Shown here: positions 44,701-51,708 of the stretch, piece after piece
Layout of the letters: each line of letters opens with the position of its first letter
How positions within the stretch are numbered: position 1 is the stretch's first letter
NCBI GenBank assembly: GCA_905221615.1
Contig: CAJNDT010005918.1
Span: 254,501-318,500, forward strand
DNA length: 64,000 nt
Direction: 5' to 3'
From: Symbiodinium sp. CCMP2592
Taxonomy: Eukaryota > Sar > Dinophyceae > Suessiales > Symbiodiniaceae
The notes under the pieces: generated by a model
What the model saw: the letters and a program-made list of their open reading frames with translations, nothing else
What the model was told of the DNA's origin: nothing
The model's database searches: none
Made by a program: the position numbers and the translations under genes

Positions 44701-45801
44701 ATCATTACCCTTTCAGTGCTTTTTCATGATACGTACACAGCGTACGTGGCAGAGTATGGCCCCCGACCTTCAGTACTTACTACCGATTTTCGCCTTACAG
44801 ATATAGAGTACGCCGACGATACAGTTTTATTATCTCGCACGAGACTGTCCCTACACCGTTTTCTTCACACATTACAGGCCCACTCTTACAAAAGGGGCAT
44901 GTCCTTGAATCACGAAAAGTGCCAGCTTCTCTGTATCAACACTGATTTGCCCATATACCTAACCGATACCACAACCCACCCTTGCCCATGTGACTTCTGT
45001 TGCATGAGAAGCCACCCACAGCTACCCCAAGAACTCCGCATAGATCCTAAACCCCACGCCGATTACTTAGGAGCTGTTCTAACTCATAACTCAGCCGCCA
45101 AAGCGGACGCTAAAAAGCGATATGCGCAGGCCTCGCACGCGGCCAAATGTCTACATGACTTCTTTAGGCACCCCTCCATAACCATTAAGCGAAAGCTGCT
45201 AGTTCATTCCCAGATCGTGTTGGCCATCCTTCTGTATGGCTCGGAATCGCAGATGTATTTACAACCTGACCTCACTAAACTGAACAAGCTACACTACAAG
45301 GTCCTTAGACAGATCTTCAACATCAAAAGTTCCTTTTATCATAAAGTCTTGGAACCATCGGAGGCAGAATGCTCCAACGAATATTTATCCCAGCTTGCCT
45401 ATGAGTACGCCCCCAAACTTCTATCTCCATCACAGAATATCATTTCATCCCGGATCTCTTATCTCGGACATATCCTCAGACATGAAGATTCAATCGAACA
45501 CATCTCCACCTACCAAACAGCACATGCCTACAGACGCCTCCATAGGAAAAGACCTGGCCACCCTCGCATACATTGGGCCGAATTGACCATGACGCAAGCG
45601 TACCAACGCTATCAAATACTTTCCTCGAATTCCCCTATTCCCCGCCCCTACCAAATACACCACGATATCTATCACCATCCTACAGAAAGAGAGGTGGCTG
45701 CTGCCCATTCCAGATTTTTTGGTAATACTGACCTTTGGAGGACCCTACAGCCGTTAGCTCAAAACCGTAGATCCTGGGCTCAGTTAGAAGTTTTGCGTTA
45801 A
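38374..45801 (+). CDS. LINE polyprotein: Cys/His region, EEP endonuclease, RNase H, reverse transcriptase
   Basis: Open for 2475 codons from 38374; real coding in this frame starts about 38731. Residues counted from 38374. A Gly/Lys-rich linker (about 265-390) precedes a Cys/His cluster (about 395-470: CEHCSCALGYCIDCPKC, CSFCQEH). The apurinic-type endonuclease spans about 1235-1500: FNIETL (N), LALQETK (catalytic E), MGDLNARI (D..N) and LDHVLAP (DH). RNase H spans about 1560-1706: LYTDGA, NNTAELQALLEAL, VYTDSQLAY and GHDGNERAD give the DEDD set. Reverse transcriptase spans about 1890-2190: KAPGPDQLP, SYRPISLINTVYK, FLDWSQAFDSV, GIRQGCPLSPYLF and YADD (residue 2146, 44809). A C-terminal domain follows (RISYLGHILRHEDS, Arg/His-rich) to TAA at 45801. 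It nicks target DNA and primes cDNA synthesis there. RNase H lying before the RT is not the usual LINE order. Confidence 0.85.
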   Translation: MQMLVIICKLLVYNGTRWQQCTIIWFLPLLRWFALNFLLNSKRPSSEIRCGRAAVTGATPSNKTTRSGLSRTNRWKTDWLCNHIMLYLTSSPSSMWRKLEKTPTPLYKLGGRRCRSGPPRDVEPKQLIGQVSYVLDPRLARRYSCLLLVHDRFYDAALTRWHATFSRRLRETLFLAQALKRATSDRTTVQRASYDKAFDLTTASHAQAFPYTVMPVRISDDLASMLESHPMLPFQGAGGMTALTAQAFLDQGFEDYGKGSPRAKGSSKGKPQTKTRNDRQDQWTPQMGKGSSHRSSYQGWSQKSGWSAYNTYQKPKDKGQAKGQWKERDHDARTNWKKDDDQDNNDSWGPWDSGTWAPSRTPKGPIFGSSGKGSQQQQAQHNKGKGHSHILSVFICEHCSCALGYCIDCPKCKEHPVPPGFMWKDTVPWKTLICPCTTNDQQLCDKPLGFAQNCSFCQEHRKYWSSKQAQDSWTSLPTATKCMVLQLDRILFDLDPIMQAPEVTTKFIAAMKETYEGTNFSSFSPQQHAAYWVVSVFEAELTALMPPPKPTRLPWSNPSWALTEEHIVNMWGPLYEPVLQATFYTASWFAQYFKEVWAKHFTDLTAHYNLGDWARTVDVSHSPMLPWDRMIASSLWLAYEQAKQEQENPPDLTWNQPVLEWLMLGAWKRTTTDLFQTLAEEFVWYLDNDPTLKACIQATPPFDNKGVGTSAGFGSLYFDAVFWQIAAVYGVLRDTKKSQLQAPNDQLVKLLEYILPLMQISTQEVQAVQWRAHVNKGNIMETLMLALAEGGEHLLAWRTAWAMFQHQHKDTRYSWVQVVSVYWPLAEGQSFSSPWRPPQPYLKPINEYFQQAQTYPNFQPPFFIDQLSQTPHPQSSNFSQIAFMLLLASTMIAISSHREQQIANKTLIAYIPSGKAQIANSKRIAPPLQGKRSLLSTLGAGPLVCQPFLPFRPRFPFAVQVQGSERSRSSFRSSCFATGRQDAATDAATDFWFVSRKNRNRFLHALRGNHWCRLCSCSLVDREYSYCPEIFHSLPVCLKNGMAVHKYHYCSAHLSLWFYRRGTRHYSVYYGTKARNLYGHICAARAARGTPGDHGRPKQLFRNFFSLHNGANRHTIAMASGHESRCASEGTRNHQCLRSTTAMLARQSKYNVSRSSSRRDYRQWLRDALEDGKFTLVLPRLPPKRVTNSPAQLERAYGRGNTAPTIGSRAHLFRSYVQPSLLDLPTRLLGWRPERNRLHVCTFNIETLIGNGKQEALAGFARQRQIDILALQETKSTSSDERRIGGGKLLLSGTPTEHMAGVGFYIPAHRIPLVSDFLPFSGRIAALTLRTQPIPTHLVTLYAPSQLSDPHADEARKDKFWDDLQEIHRNLPRPSLILYMGDLNARIIPTELEEFSAHIGKAVFLSDAPADDTYTTNYFKLLDFLVHNDYLIASSFHTRPASQIVSYREIASSPEASPTQPDNTDFSCLDHVLAPMTSLHNIKAAATRTSWKLPWFHRRYPLSFTITFDKFQKPPKPPPPKITPPRTKDDQLKFKREFAEAFAHVTQQPVHFLGTAPVLDAPFLYTDGACPDQYNVRVGNPAGWGFTIHHNNTWTDSWGPVGHNLELQVVGSNNTAELQALLEALDYVARHKTHLSLSALNVYTDSQLAYDFLHGLSIPTQHLQLLTKLRILLDHLLSSITVSLLKIKGHSGHDGNERADTLAKKGVTSFSTIGRHSYPPRQPLSDTIRLSAPPLFEKLSVEEQATALQEAALKIAPRTKQERTYHKEYLSEPTKRLIDRISSTSPDDHEALQKLRKAIKRRARKDKKQHLCDNLLQDSKGPPSKQWSTLKFLRKDYTPRTQGIRKPNGQMSTKAAKPDVLASHLATKVWNHRNLPELPSEPIFPPAPIDTSPFTEPELLRALARLKNRKAPGPDQLPAEIWKFAPRSVHVALLAHFNKTFTQAISPKSWKVAGIVMIFKGKKKDPTLPTSYRPISLINTVYKLYACLLHDRLKTAIDDRISPVQFGFRTGKSTSTPLFVLRRLLELHERHQESFYALFLDWSQAFDSVSHPALRNALQRVGLPDTFINPVLSIYEDCHFRVKDAGYTSRPQAFAQGIRQGCPLSPYLFIITLSVLFHDTYTAYVAEYGPRPSVLTTDFRLTDIEYADDTVLLSRTRLSLHRFLHTLQAHSYKRGMSLNHEKCQLLCINTDLPIYLTDTTTHPCPCDFCCMRSHPQLPQELRIDPKPHADYLGAVLTHNSAAKADAKKRYAQASHAAKCLHDFFRHPSITIKRKLLVHSQIVLAILLYGSESQMYLQPDLTKLNKLHYKVLRQIFNIKSSFYHKVLEPSEAECSNEYLSQLAYEYAPKLLSPSQNIISSRISYLGHILRHEDSIEHISTYQTAHAYRRLHRKRPGHPRIHWAELTMTQAYQRYQILSSNSPIPRPYQIHHDIYHHPTEREVAAAHSRFFGNTDLWRTLQPLAQNRRSWAQLEVLR

Positions 45802-45870
45802 TCAGCTGAAAGGGCTGCTGACGAGTAGTCTCACTTGTGGACTTGCTCTGCGCGACTGAGAGAGAGAGAG

Positions 45871-45883
45871 ATGAAATCCTCTG
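45871..45883 (+). repeat. LINE target-site duplication, right copy
   Basis: ATGAAATCCTCTG, immediately after the GA tail; partner of 37454-37466. The copia frame resumes here as MKSSGWHADLATG. Confidence 0.85.
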
Positions 45884-47190
45884 GCTGGCACGCCGATCTT
45901 GCTACCGGCAGCATATCCCGAGTCGATTCCACCACCGACAACATCGAAGAGGACCAGGTCTATGACATCTGGCCTCAGGTTGAGGAGGCAGACTTCAAGG
46001 AAATCGGTCAGTTCGTGGCCGAGGACGCGTTTGAGCCCAAGCGTCGCAGTGAACTTCCAACCAACTGTGCGATCATCGATGGCATCTGGGTTCGCAAATG
46101 GAAGAAGGGCGCCGACCTCAAAAGAGTGGTCAAATCACGCATGTGCGTGAGGGGATGCCACGACCCCTGGAAGTCAATGATGAACAATCGTTCATCAACG
46201 GCCACTCGGCTCTCTCAGCGTTTGATTCTGGTCGCCGCTGCAAACAACAATGATGATGTTGAGTCATGGGACGTTGCTGGGGCTTTCCTGAAGGGTCTGA
46301 CATACAAGGAACTTTGGAAGTGTCTAAAGGCACTTGGGCTTCACACTGTGGAGCGCCTGATAGCCATCGTTCCACCTCGCAACGTTTGGCGACACCTACG
46401 GCGACTCTCCAAGAAGTTCGCCATTCCCGAGGAGGACCTGGCCGACTGGGTGCTGCTCTGTTTGAAACCAGTCTATGGGCTCAGTGAGGCTCCTCTGGCG
46501 TGGCAGCTCTTCCTCCACAAGTTTCTGCGCGAGCTTGGCGGCATCCAGTCACACTTCGATGAATGTTTTTGGTATTGGCCGGCCGCAAAACCTGGACGCT
46601 GGCCAACCTCCTCCTTGACTACACACGTCGACGACCTCGCAGCCCGTGGCAAGCGACTCTGGCTCGACACTACTTTCGAGCAGATGCTGCAAAAGTTCGG
46701 GAAGCTGAGCCGACAAAAGCTTCCGTTCATGCACTGTGGATGTCGTTATTCACGGCTCAGCGATGGCTTCAAGGTCGACCAGAAGGACTATGTGGAAATG
46801 CTGCAAACAGCAGAGGTGGCGAAGAACGACGACGAGGACCGCGACCTCACTCCGGAAGAGGTCACTACCCTTCGCTCCATCGTTGGCGGTCTCATGTGGA
46901 CATCCCTGACACGGCCGGATGTTTTGGCAGAACTTTCTTCACTACAATCTGTTGTCACCAAGGCCAAGGTGCAGCACCTCCGCTCAGCCAACGACCTCAT
47001 CGTAAGGGCCAAGGAGGACAAGGATGCAGCGATCTACTACCGCGCACTGCCACGAGACTTGAACTACCGAATCGTGTGCATCCACGAAGCTTCAGCTGCC
47101 TCGGCTACTCGCAACTACGCCCAGGAAGGTGTCCTGATCGTCCTCATGTCTGACTCTGTCGACATCCAGGAGGAGCACATTGAATGCTAA
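45871..47190 (+). CDS. Copia reverse transcriptase, ends at a premature stop
   Basis: Resumes the copia frame. FVAEDAFEPKRRSELPTNCA and IIDGIWVRKWKK mark the N-terminal RT region, VESWDVAGAFLKG carries the first catalytic Asp (about 46268), PVYGLSEAPLAWQLFLHKFL is the typical YGL..AP..W helix, and THVDDL (46621-46638) is the catalytic x-x-DD box. KQKLPFMHCGCRYSRL-type strands and LRSIVGGLMWTSLTRPDVLA (the 'VG.L.W...TRPD' helix) follow. TAA at 47188-47190 interrupts the frame, which continues directly into the connection/RNase H region (DHFAAERLSGRAQLLHVQ). Confidence 0.8.
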   Translation: MKSSGWHADLATGSISRVDSTTDNIEEDQVYDIWPQVEEADFKEIGQFVAEDAFEPKRRSELPTNCAIIDGIWVRKWKKGADLKRVVKSRMCVRGCHDPWKSMMNNRSSTATRLSQRLILVAAANNNDDVESWDVAGAFLKGLTYKELWKCLKALGLHTVERLIAIVPPRNVWRHLRRLSKKFAIPEEDLADWVLLCLKPVYGLSEAPLAWQLFLHKFLRELGGIQSHFDECFWYWPAAKPGRWPTSSLTTHVDDLAARGKRLWLDTTFEQMLQKFGKLSRQKLPFMHCGCRYSRLSDGFKVDQKDYVEMLQTAEVAKNDDEDRDLTPEEVTTLRSIVGGLMWTSLTRPDVLAELSSLQSVVTKAKVQHLRSANDLIVRAKEDKDAAIYYRALPRDLNYRIVCIHEASAASATRNYAQEGVLIVLMSDSVDIQEEHIEC

Positions 47191-47735
47191 GATCATTTTG
47201 CCGCCGAACGTTTATCAGGCCGGGCCCAGCTCCTACACGTTCAATCCACAAAGGCAAAGCGGGTCAGCTACAGCACGAGCCATGGCGAGACTCTTGCGGC
47301 CATTGCTGGTCTGGAGGCAGCTACACTGGTGTCTACGCGATTGGCGGAAATCACTTTGCAGCCGCCAACCGTCTCTTCAAGAACTACTGTCTATCCAGGA
47401 GACCGGCAGCCAATTCTTCCCAGTCGATGCGCACACCGACTGCCGCGACTTCTTTGAGCTCACCACCGGGACGCGGACTTTGCCTCAGGATAAGTCCCAG
47501 CGGCTCTACATCATGGCCCATCGAGAAGCCAGGGCTAGTGGAAGGCTACGTTGGGTTATCCTGACACCAACGGAAGCCATCACTGCCGACGCACTGACCA
47601 AAACTATGGTCAGCCCATGTTTGATGCGCTGGTTGTCTACTGGCATCATTCAGTTCTGGAACTGTGGTCGCAACCTTGAGATGAAGCGGCTTCCACCTCC
47701 TACGGATGCCTTCGACGAAGAAGCCCTCATGACAG
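47191..47735 (+). pseudogene. Copia RNase H, stop and frameshift
   Basis: After the stop the RT frame reads STKAKRVSYSTSHGETLAAI, matching the conserved 'K...S.S..EAEL.A' segment of copia RNase H, to about 47390. The frame then shifts to SQFFPVDAHTDCRDFFELTT (catalytic Asp region, 47430-47450), LPQDKSQRLYIMAHRE and TPTEAITADALTKTM, the typical C-terminal 'AD.LTK' box. This activity removes RNA from the RNA-DNA hybrid during replication. Confidence 0.7.
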
Positions 47736-48281
47736 GTGACTCGTCACTACGTCAAGGACGTTCATGGAATGCGGCACCGGTGCTCTTCTCTGTGTCAAAA
47801 GGATGGATGGGTGCTACTGCACTTCTTCTATGTGCTACGCCAAGTGCTGCGCAACCTCTCGGCGCACCACCCATGGACCATCATGGACCACTCCGACATT
47901 CTCCTCATCGTGGTGCTGGTGATCATTGTCACAGCCTCGTCGTCTATGGCTATTCTCTGTGATCGATGGCTTCAACCTCGCACGACCTCGACCACGACAT
48001 CGACGACTCCTTCGGCTACACGATCATCGGCTTCTCCACCGACACCTATGTCCGACTCTCCTTGAGAACGGTCTGCAACCTGCCAAGTCTTTGTGAACAC
48101 GTCAAACGACGGACCGTCAACAGCTTCGTCCTCTACGTCTGGAAGAACAACTTCTCGAAATGAAGCTTCAGGTGACCGTGCACTCTGGACTACCCGTGAC
48201 GGCAAACGTTACCACCGCGGCACCTGTGTGTACGCGCAAGGTGGCAAGAAATTCCTGCCATGTGCGTACTGTAATCCCTGA
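47736..48281 (+). pseudogene. Copia C-terminal extension: membrane segment and Cys/His tail
   Basis: Another frame carries LRNLSAHHPWTIMDHSD, then a hydrophobic helix ILLIVVLVIIVTASSSMAIL (about 47895-47954), stops at 48063-48065, and resumes in the same frame at 48093 with a Ser/Thr linker and YHRGTCVYAQGGKKFLPCAY..C, a small H-x3-C..C-x2-C cluster. Canonical copia pol ends with RNase H, so a membrane-spanning and Cys/His extension is additional. Its role is unknown; anchoring or packaging is speculation. Confidence 0.45.
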
Positions 48282-48312
48282 TGTACAAGCAAACTCCCAG
48301 AGCGCAAAGCGG

Positions 48313-48410
48313 AGTTCATTTGTTTAGGGGTTCCGAGACACACTCATGTACATGTGATCGCTCGCTTGACAGCCGGCTTGAACACAGCAAAAGGCCGTTT
48401 CTTTTGATTC
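48313..48410 (+). repeat. 3' terminal direct repeat (LTR)
   Basis: 97/98 identical to 31354-31451. Preceded by a purine-rich AGAGCGCAAAGCGGAG, a weak polypurine-tract candidate. Confidence 0.75.
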
Positions 48411-48419
48411 AGTCATGTT

Positions 48420-49236
48420 CCTGAAGAAACGAACCTTGTCAGATGTGCCCGGAGATCTGTAAATTCAGACAGTACAAATCAGCAGCAATAACATCTAGAC
48501 ATAATTACATTCATGAAAGAAAAGAAAGAAGGAGTCAAGTGTCCGGCTGCCATCTGGATCACGAGATTCATGCAAGTGTGTGTGTGTGTGTGTGTTCATG
48601 GAGCTGCTCGATTGAGGCCCGGACACACTTCCCTGCAGGCCGTGACTTTTGTGGTCATTTGACATGCCGTGTCCTCGCTTCGAGCTCTTGTAGGCCGTCC
48701 GGCAGCTAGGTTACAGAGTCGTCTTGGCAGAATCTTCCCTGTGCTCCAGCCAAGATTTTCGAAAGATTTGAAGGCAATGCATGTACCGAATTCCCTTTAC
48801 GGATGCGCTGGGCAACTCACCAGCACGAACCCACCGCTAGCGGCCGCTAGCGCCTCTGCGCTATTAAGCCCGGGCAGGCTGGAAGTTTGGAGGCTTCCAT
48901 CCAGGAGAGGGGGAACATAAGTTTTAGAAGGGAAAATCACGGCCAGGGCCTGGCAGTCGGTGTCGTGTCGTTTTCGTCGGATTCGTCAGGAGCTTTTTGA
49001 TGCACAGTCTGTGGAAAGTGCGAGTGCGCCAAATAGCAGCGACCTCGGTCCTTGCAGCACCCGGGCATGTCAAACATTGTCAAAGCTGTGCCGGCAAGCG
49101 CTACTCTTGTAGAGTTCCGTAGAAGTCTGCTCAGGTGCCCGATCTGAGACAGTCAGCATGGCTCGAGGGTTCGATGCAGCAGAGGCCTTGAGGGAAAGTG
49201 GGGCAGCCCGTTCTCAAGTGTGGATTCAAACGCCAG
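48420..49236. other. Right flank of the copia element, no clear gene
   Basis: (GT)n at 48576-48596. An ATG at 49158 opens 37 codons (MARGFDAAEALRESGAARSQ) that could be a first exon. Confidence 0.3.
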
Positions 49237-49314
49237 GAGACACTTTCTGTCGTGGACATTGCCGATGAGCTACCGGTATCTCCCCAGAGTGCCGCGCCCT
49301 CGAGGCATGGTTAG
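49237..49314 (+). CDS. Candidate exon, unrecognised
   Basis: CGCCAG|GAG, then ETLSVVDIADELPVSPQSAA and a TAG at 49312. A single short exon candidate. Confidence 0.2.
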   Translation, partial: ETLSVVDIADELPVSPQSAAPSRHG

Positions 49315-49722
49315 GTCATGTCAAGTCAATTGCAGCTTCGATCGAACGAAGCTGACGGTGATTAACACCGTGAGCCTTATGGTAGCAGTAGCACATATTC
49401 TTACGTGTTGAGTCGTTATGGTGGGCCGTGTGAGCGAGGAGTTTCAGTAGCGACTCGAAACTAAAGCCGCCATGGATGCAGGACTCCAGGACTTGTACGT
49501 TCCTGACAGATGCGTGTGATTTAATCACGTGGTTGTTTGCGACGGGCCCTCGTGGTGTCTCGTGGTGTCTCGTGGTGTCTGTGTCGAGGCAGGCGAGTGG
49601 GACGTCTGCTGTTTGAAATTAAAGGTACAACTGCAACACATCTTCGAACCTGTGCAATCTAGACACCTGCCGCATCCATTCACAATCTGCGCTCCGCCGA
49701 CCCAGGAACCAGCCACACAAAT

Positions 49723-49992
49723 TTGCTAGCACACCGAAAGCCAGTGCTTCGTGCCATCGCCTGTGCTGGCGCTTCTGCAACCGCCTTCTTGGGTTTGCGG
49801 ACAGGACATGTTGCGGAGGACTGTCCTGCCGATGTCTTGGTGCTAAGGACGATGGGCAGTCGATGCACATCGTCTGCCGCCGCCCAAGCTCTTCACAGCA
49901 ATTGGCGTCGGCAAGACTTGCCAGCAAGCACCACATTCCCCAAAGCCCCAAAGTCAGCCTCGAAGATCCTCGAAGACGTCCGGAACCTTTAG
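49723..49992 (+). CDS. Uncertain ORF
   Basis: HRKPVLRAIACAGASATAF and KAPKSASKILEDVRNL are protein-like, but no ATG opens it and a minus-strand frame (49619-49951) competes. Confidence 0.2.
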   Translation: MLAHRKPVLRAIACAGASATAFLGLRTGHVAEDCPADVLVLRTMGSRCTSSAAAQALHSNWRRQDLPASTTFPKAPKSASKILEDVRNL

Positions 49993-50407
49993 CTATGCGA
50001 CATCACTGCGAAGCAGTGTTGGGCTTGTGATTAGCCGCGGTCTGGAGCAGTAGAGGCCAACGTTTCCCAGGTTCCCACTCTGTGGGGCGTGACAGTAGCA
50101 GTTCCAGGCAAAAGGTGAACAACTGACGCGGATTTAATTGCGTAGGGCAAGGAATCTGCCACCAGTGTCTAAGGCCAAGGCTCGTTGGTTTCTTCGTTTT
50201 CTGTCTCGGGGCCGTGAGAGCGGCTTGCTGTGAAGTTCTGGCAATGATACGTAACATGTAGCAACATGAGTCATGAATCTCGAGCCCCAGCACCAGCACG
50301 ATCTCGCTAAGATGGGGCGAGCGTGGCCGTCAGCCCACGCTCTTTCGCGAGCCCCAGGAGAGGAATTGTGAGCTGAAACCGATCCACTGGAGCAGCGTGT
50401 GGTGCAG

Positions 50408-50647
50408 GATCGAGAACATGGGCTCGCTGTTACAGAGGCCCGACATCGCTTCTCTTCAAACAGCTGATGTGCAGATGAGGGGATCTTGGACATCACGTTT
50501 TGTAGGTGGGCGCTGGAGCACCAGTTGGACGAGAATGTCGCCAGTGACGACCTGAAGCTTGTAGACGCTGAAACTGTACTTTTCGCTCAGGGCACCCTGT
50601 TAGCCGGCTTTTCTTTCGATCTTCTGCACAGATTCCGGGCACCCTAG
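50408..50647 (+). CDS. Candidate gene end, two phase-matched exons
   Basis: Exon 50408-50437 (IENMGSLLQ, ends AG|GC, phase 2) joins across 68 nt to 50506-50647 (acceptor TTTTGTAG|G), reading WALEHQLDENVASDDLKLVD, AETVLFAQGTLLAGFSFDLL and HRFRAP to TAG. Composition is convincingly protein-like but no family is recognised. Upstream exons were not placed. 50648-51708 shows no clear gene. Confidence 0.4.
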
Positions 50648-51708
50648 ATCTCCTAACCGTCCTAACCACTTAGGAAGGTCACTTCCGAAGCATGCAAGAC
50701 TTGACTTTCATCAGCTTTCAGACTTCAAGCACTTTCAGGCTCTTTCTGATAAGCAAGTCGTTGGTGGCGTCCCCCCGAATCAGGGCAGCGGTGCGGGATC
50801 CGGGGTAGAGGTATTCACGCCTCCTTACACCCCGCTCTGAGCCCCCAGATTTCGGTGGCTACCTGCCTTGATTGATCCTGCCAGTTGCAACGATCCTAAG
50901 AGCCAGTGAGTTTCTCTGGCTTCCACCTCGCAAGTTTCGAGTTTCGTCGTCCCTAGCAAGTGAGTGAAGTCTGTTTGGAGAGGGGGGCTTTGGATTTCTG
51001 CCGGCAGGCTTCGGCAAGGGTGCGGGAGCCTTGCAAAACCTTCCTCCTAGTCCATGGTCGTAGCCGCAACCCCGGATGTCTTGGTTTGGTGGGTTTCGGC
51101 TCGAAAGGCCCTGAAGGTTTTGGCAAAAAGCTTGCCATTCCGTTTATGCAATTTCAAGCCTTGTCTGGCAGTAACGCTATAGGCTGTGGCAGGGCTAGAA
51201 AGCAGAATACCCAAGAGTAGCCCCTCCCCTGAAACATCTCCGCGGATTATGCCATTCCCGTCTTCTCGCCCTCCTCCCTGCAAGCCCTGGCCCCCAAGTA
51301 TGACCAGTAGAGCCCACGCAGTTGTCCCATTGCAGGGTATGCTGCTAACTGCTTTCTTGCAGCGTTTTAGGGTGGAGACATTCCAAGCGTTTTTCTCCGG
51401 CCAACTTGGGAGGCCCATGAAATAAGGCATCCAGTCTCCGAGTTGTGGACTCATATGCGACTTCTAGATTTGCCGACCTCAGCTTGCAAGGGAGGCTTTG
51501 GGAATTCCCACCTGCTTGGTCCCCGCCCGCCCAACCTCGGAAACAAGCAATTCAGCTTTTCAGTTTTCTTGAATTCAAAGCTGCAGCCCTCTGTCTCTTG
51601 ATTTGCGGTTCGGGCTTGGTGTGAACACGCCCGAATTGAGACATTCAGGTGACAAGATTGGCAGTGTGCCCTTCTAGCTTGGCTCGTCTTTGATGCACCG
51701 GCTGAGGG

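Larger units (their letters stand above)
37467..45870 (+). mobile_element. LINE (non-LTR retrotransposon), 8404 bp, nested in the copia element
   Basis: Bounded by the perfect 13-bp duplications; the 3' end is a short (GA)n tail, GAGAGAGAGAG, directly before the right duplication. Contains a ~170-bp leader, an ORF1-like N-terminal region and a very long polymerase frame. It splits the copia polyprotein between integrase and reverse transcriptase without changing phase if removed. Coding appears nearly intact: only two frame changes, both in the first 1.3 kb. The leader suggests the copy is full length or nearly so, but no second copy is present to confirm the 5' end. Confidence 0.85.
31345..48409 (+). 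mobile_element. Ty1/copia-type LTR retrotransposon, inactivated, with nested LINE
   Basis: 98-bp terminal direct repeats at 31354-31451 and 48313-48410, 97/98 identical. Order on the + strand: primer-binding site, gag, zinc knuckle, protease-like segment (inverted), a conserved unnamed domain, integrase, reverse transcriptase, RNase H, hydrophobic segment, Cys/His tail. Integrase before reverse transcriptase defines the copia (Pseudoviridae) order. Without the 8.4-kb LINE plus its duplicated 13 bp the element would be about 8.65 kb. Frameshifts near 32757, 34060, 35541, 47390 and 47730, a stop at 47188 and the inversion make it non-autonomous. CAGTCATGTT lies at both outer edges (31335-31344, 48410-48419) as a candidate target-site duplication, with 9 unexplained bases before the left repeat. 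Confidence 0.85.

Noticed and set aside
50872..50885. TTGATCCTGCCAGT, matching the 5' end of 18S rRNA
   Set aside because: Only 14 bases match; the next bases (TGCAACGATCC) are not 18S-like. Too short for an rRNA gene or fragment.
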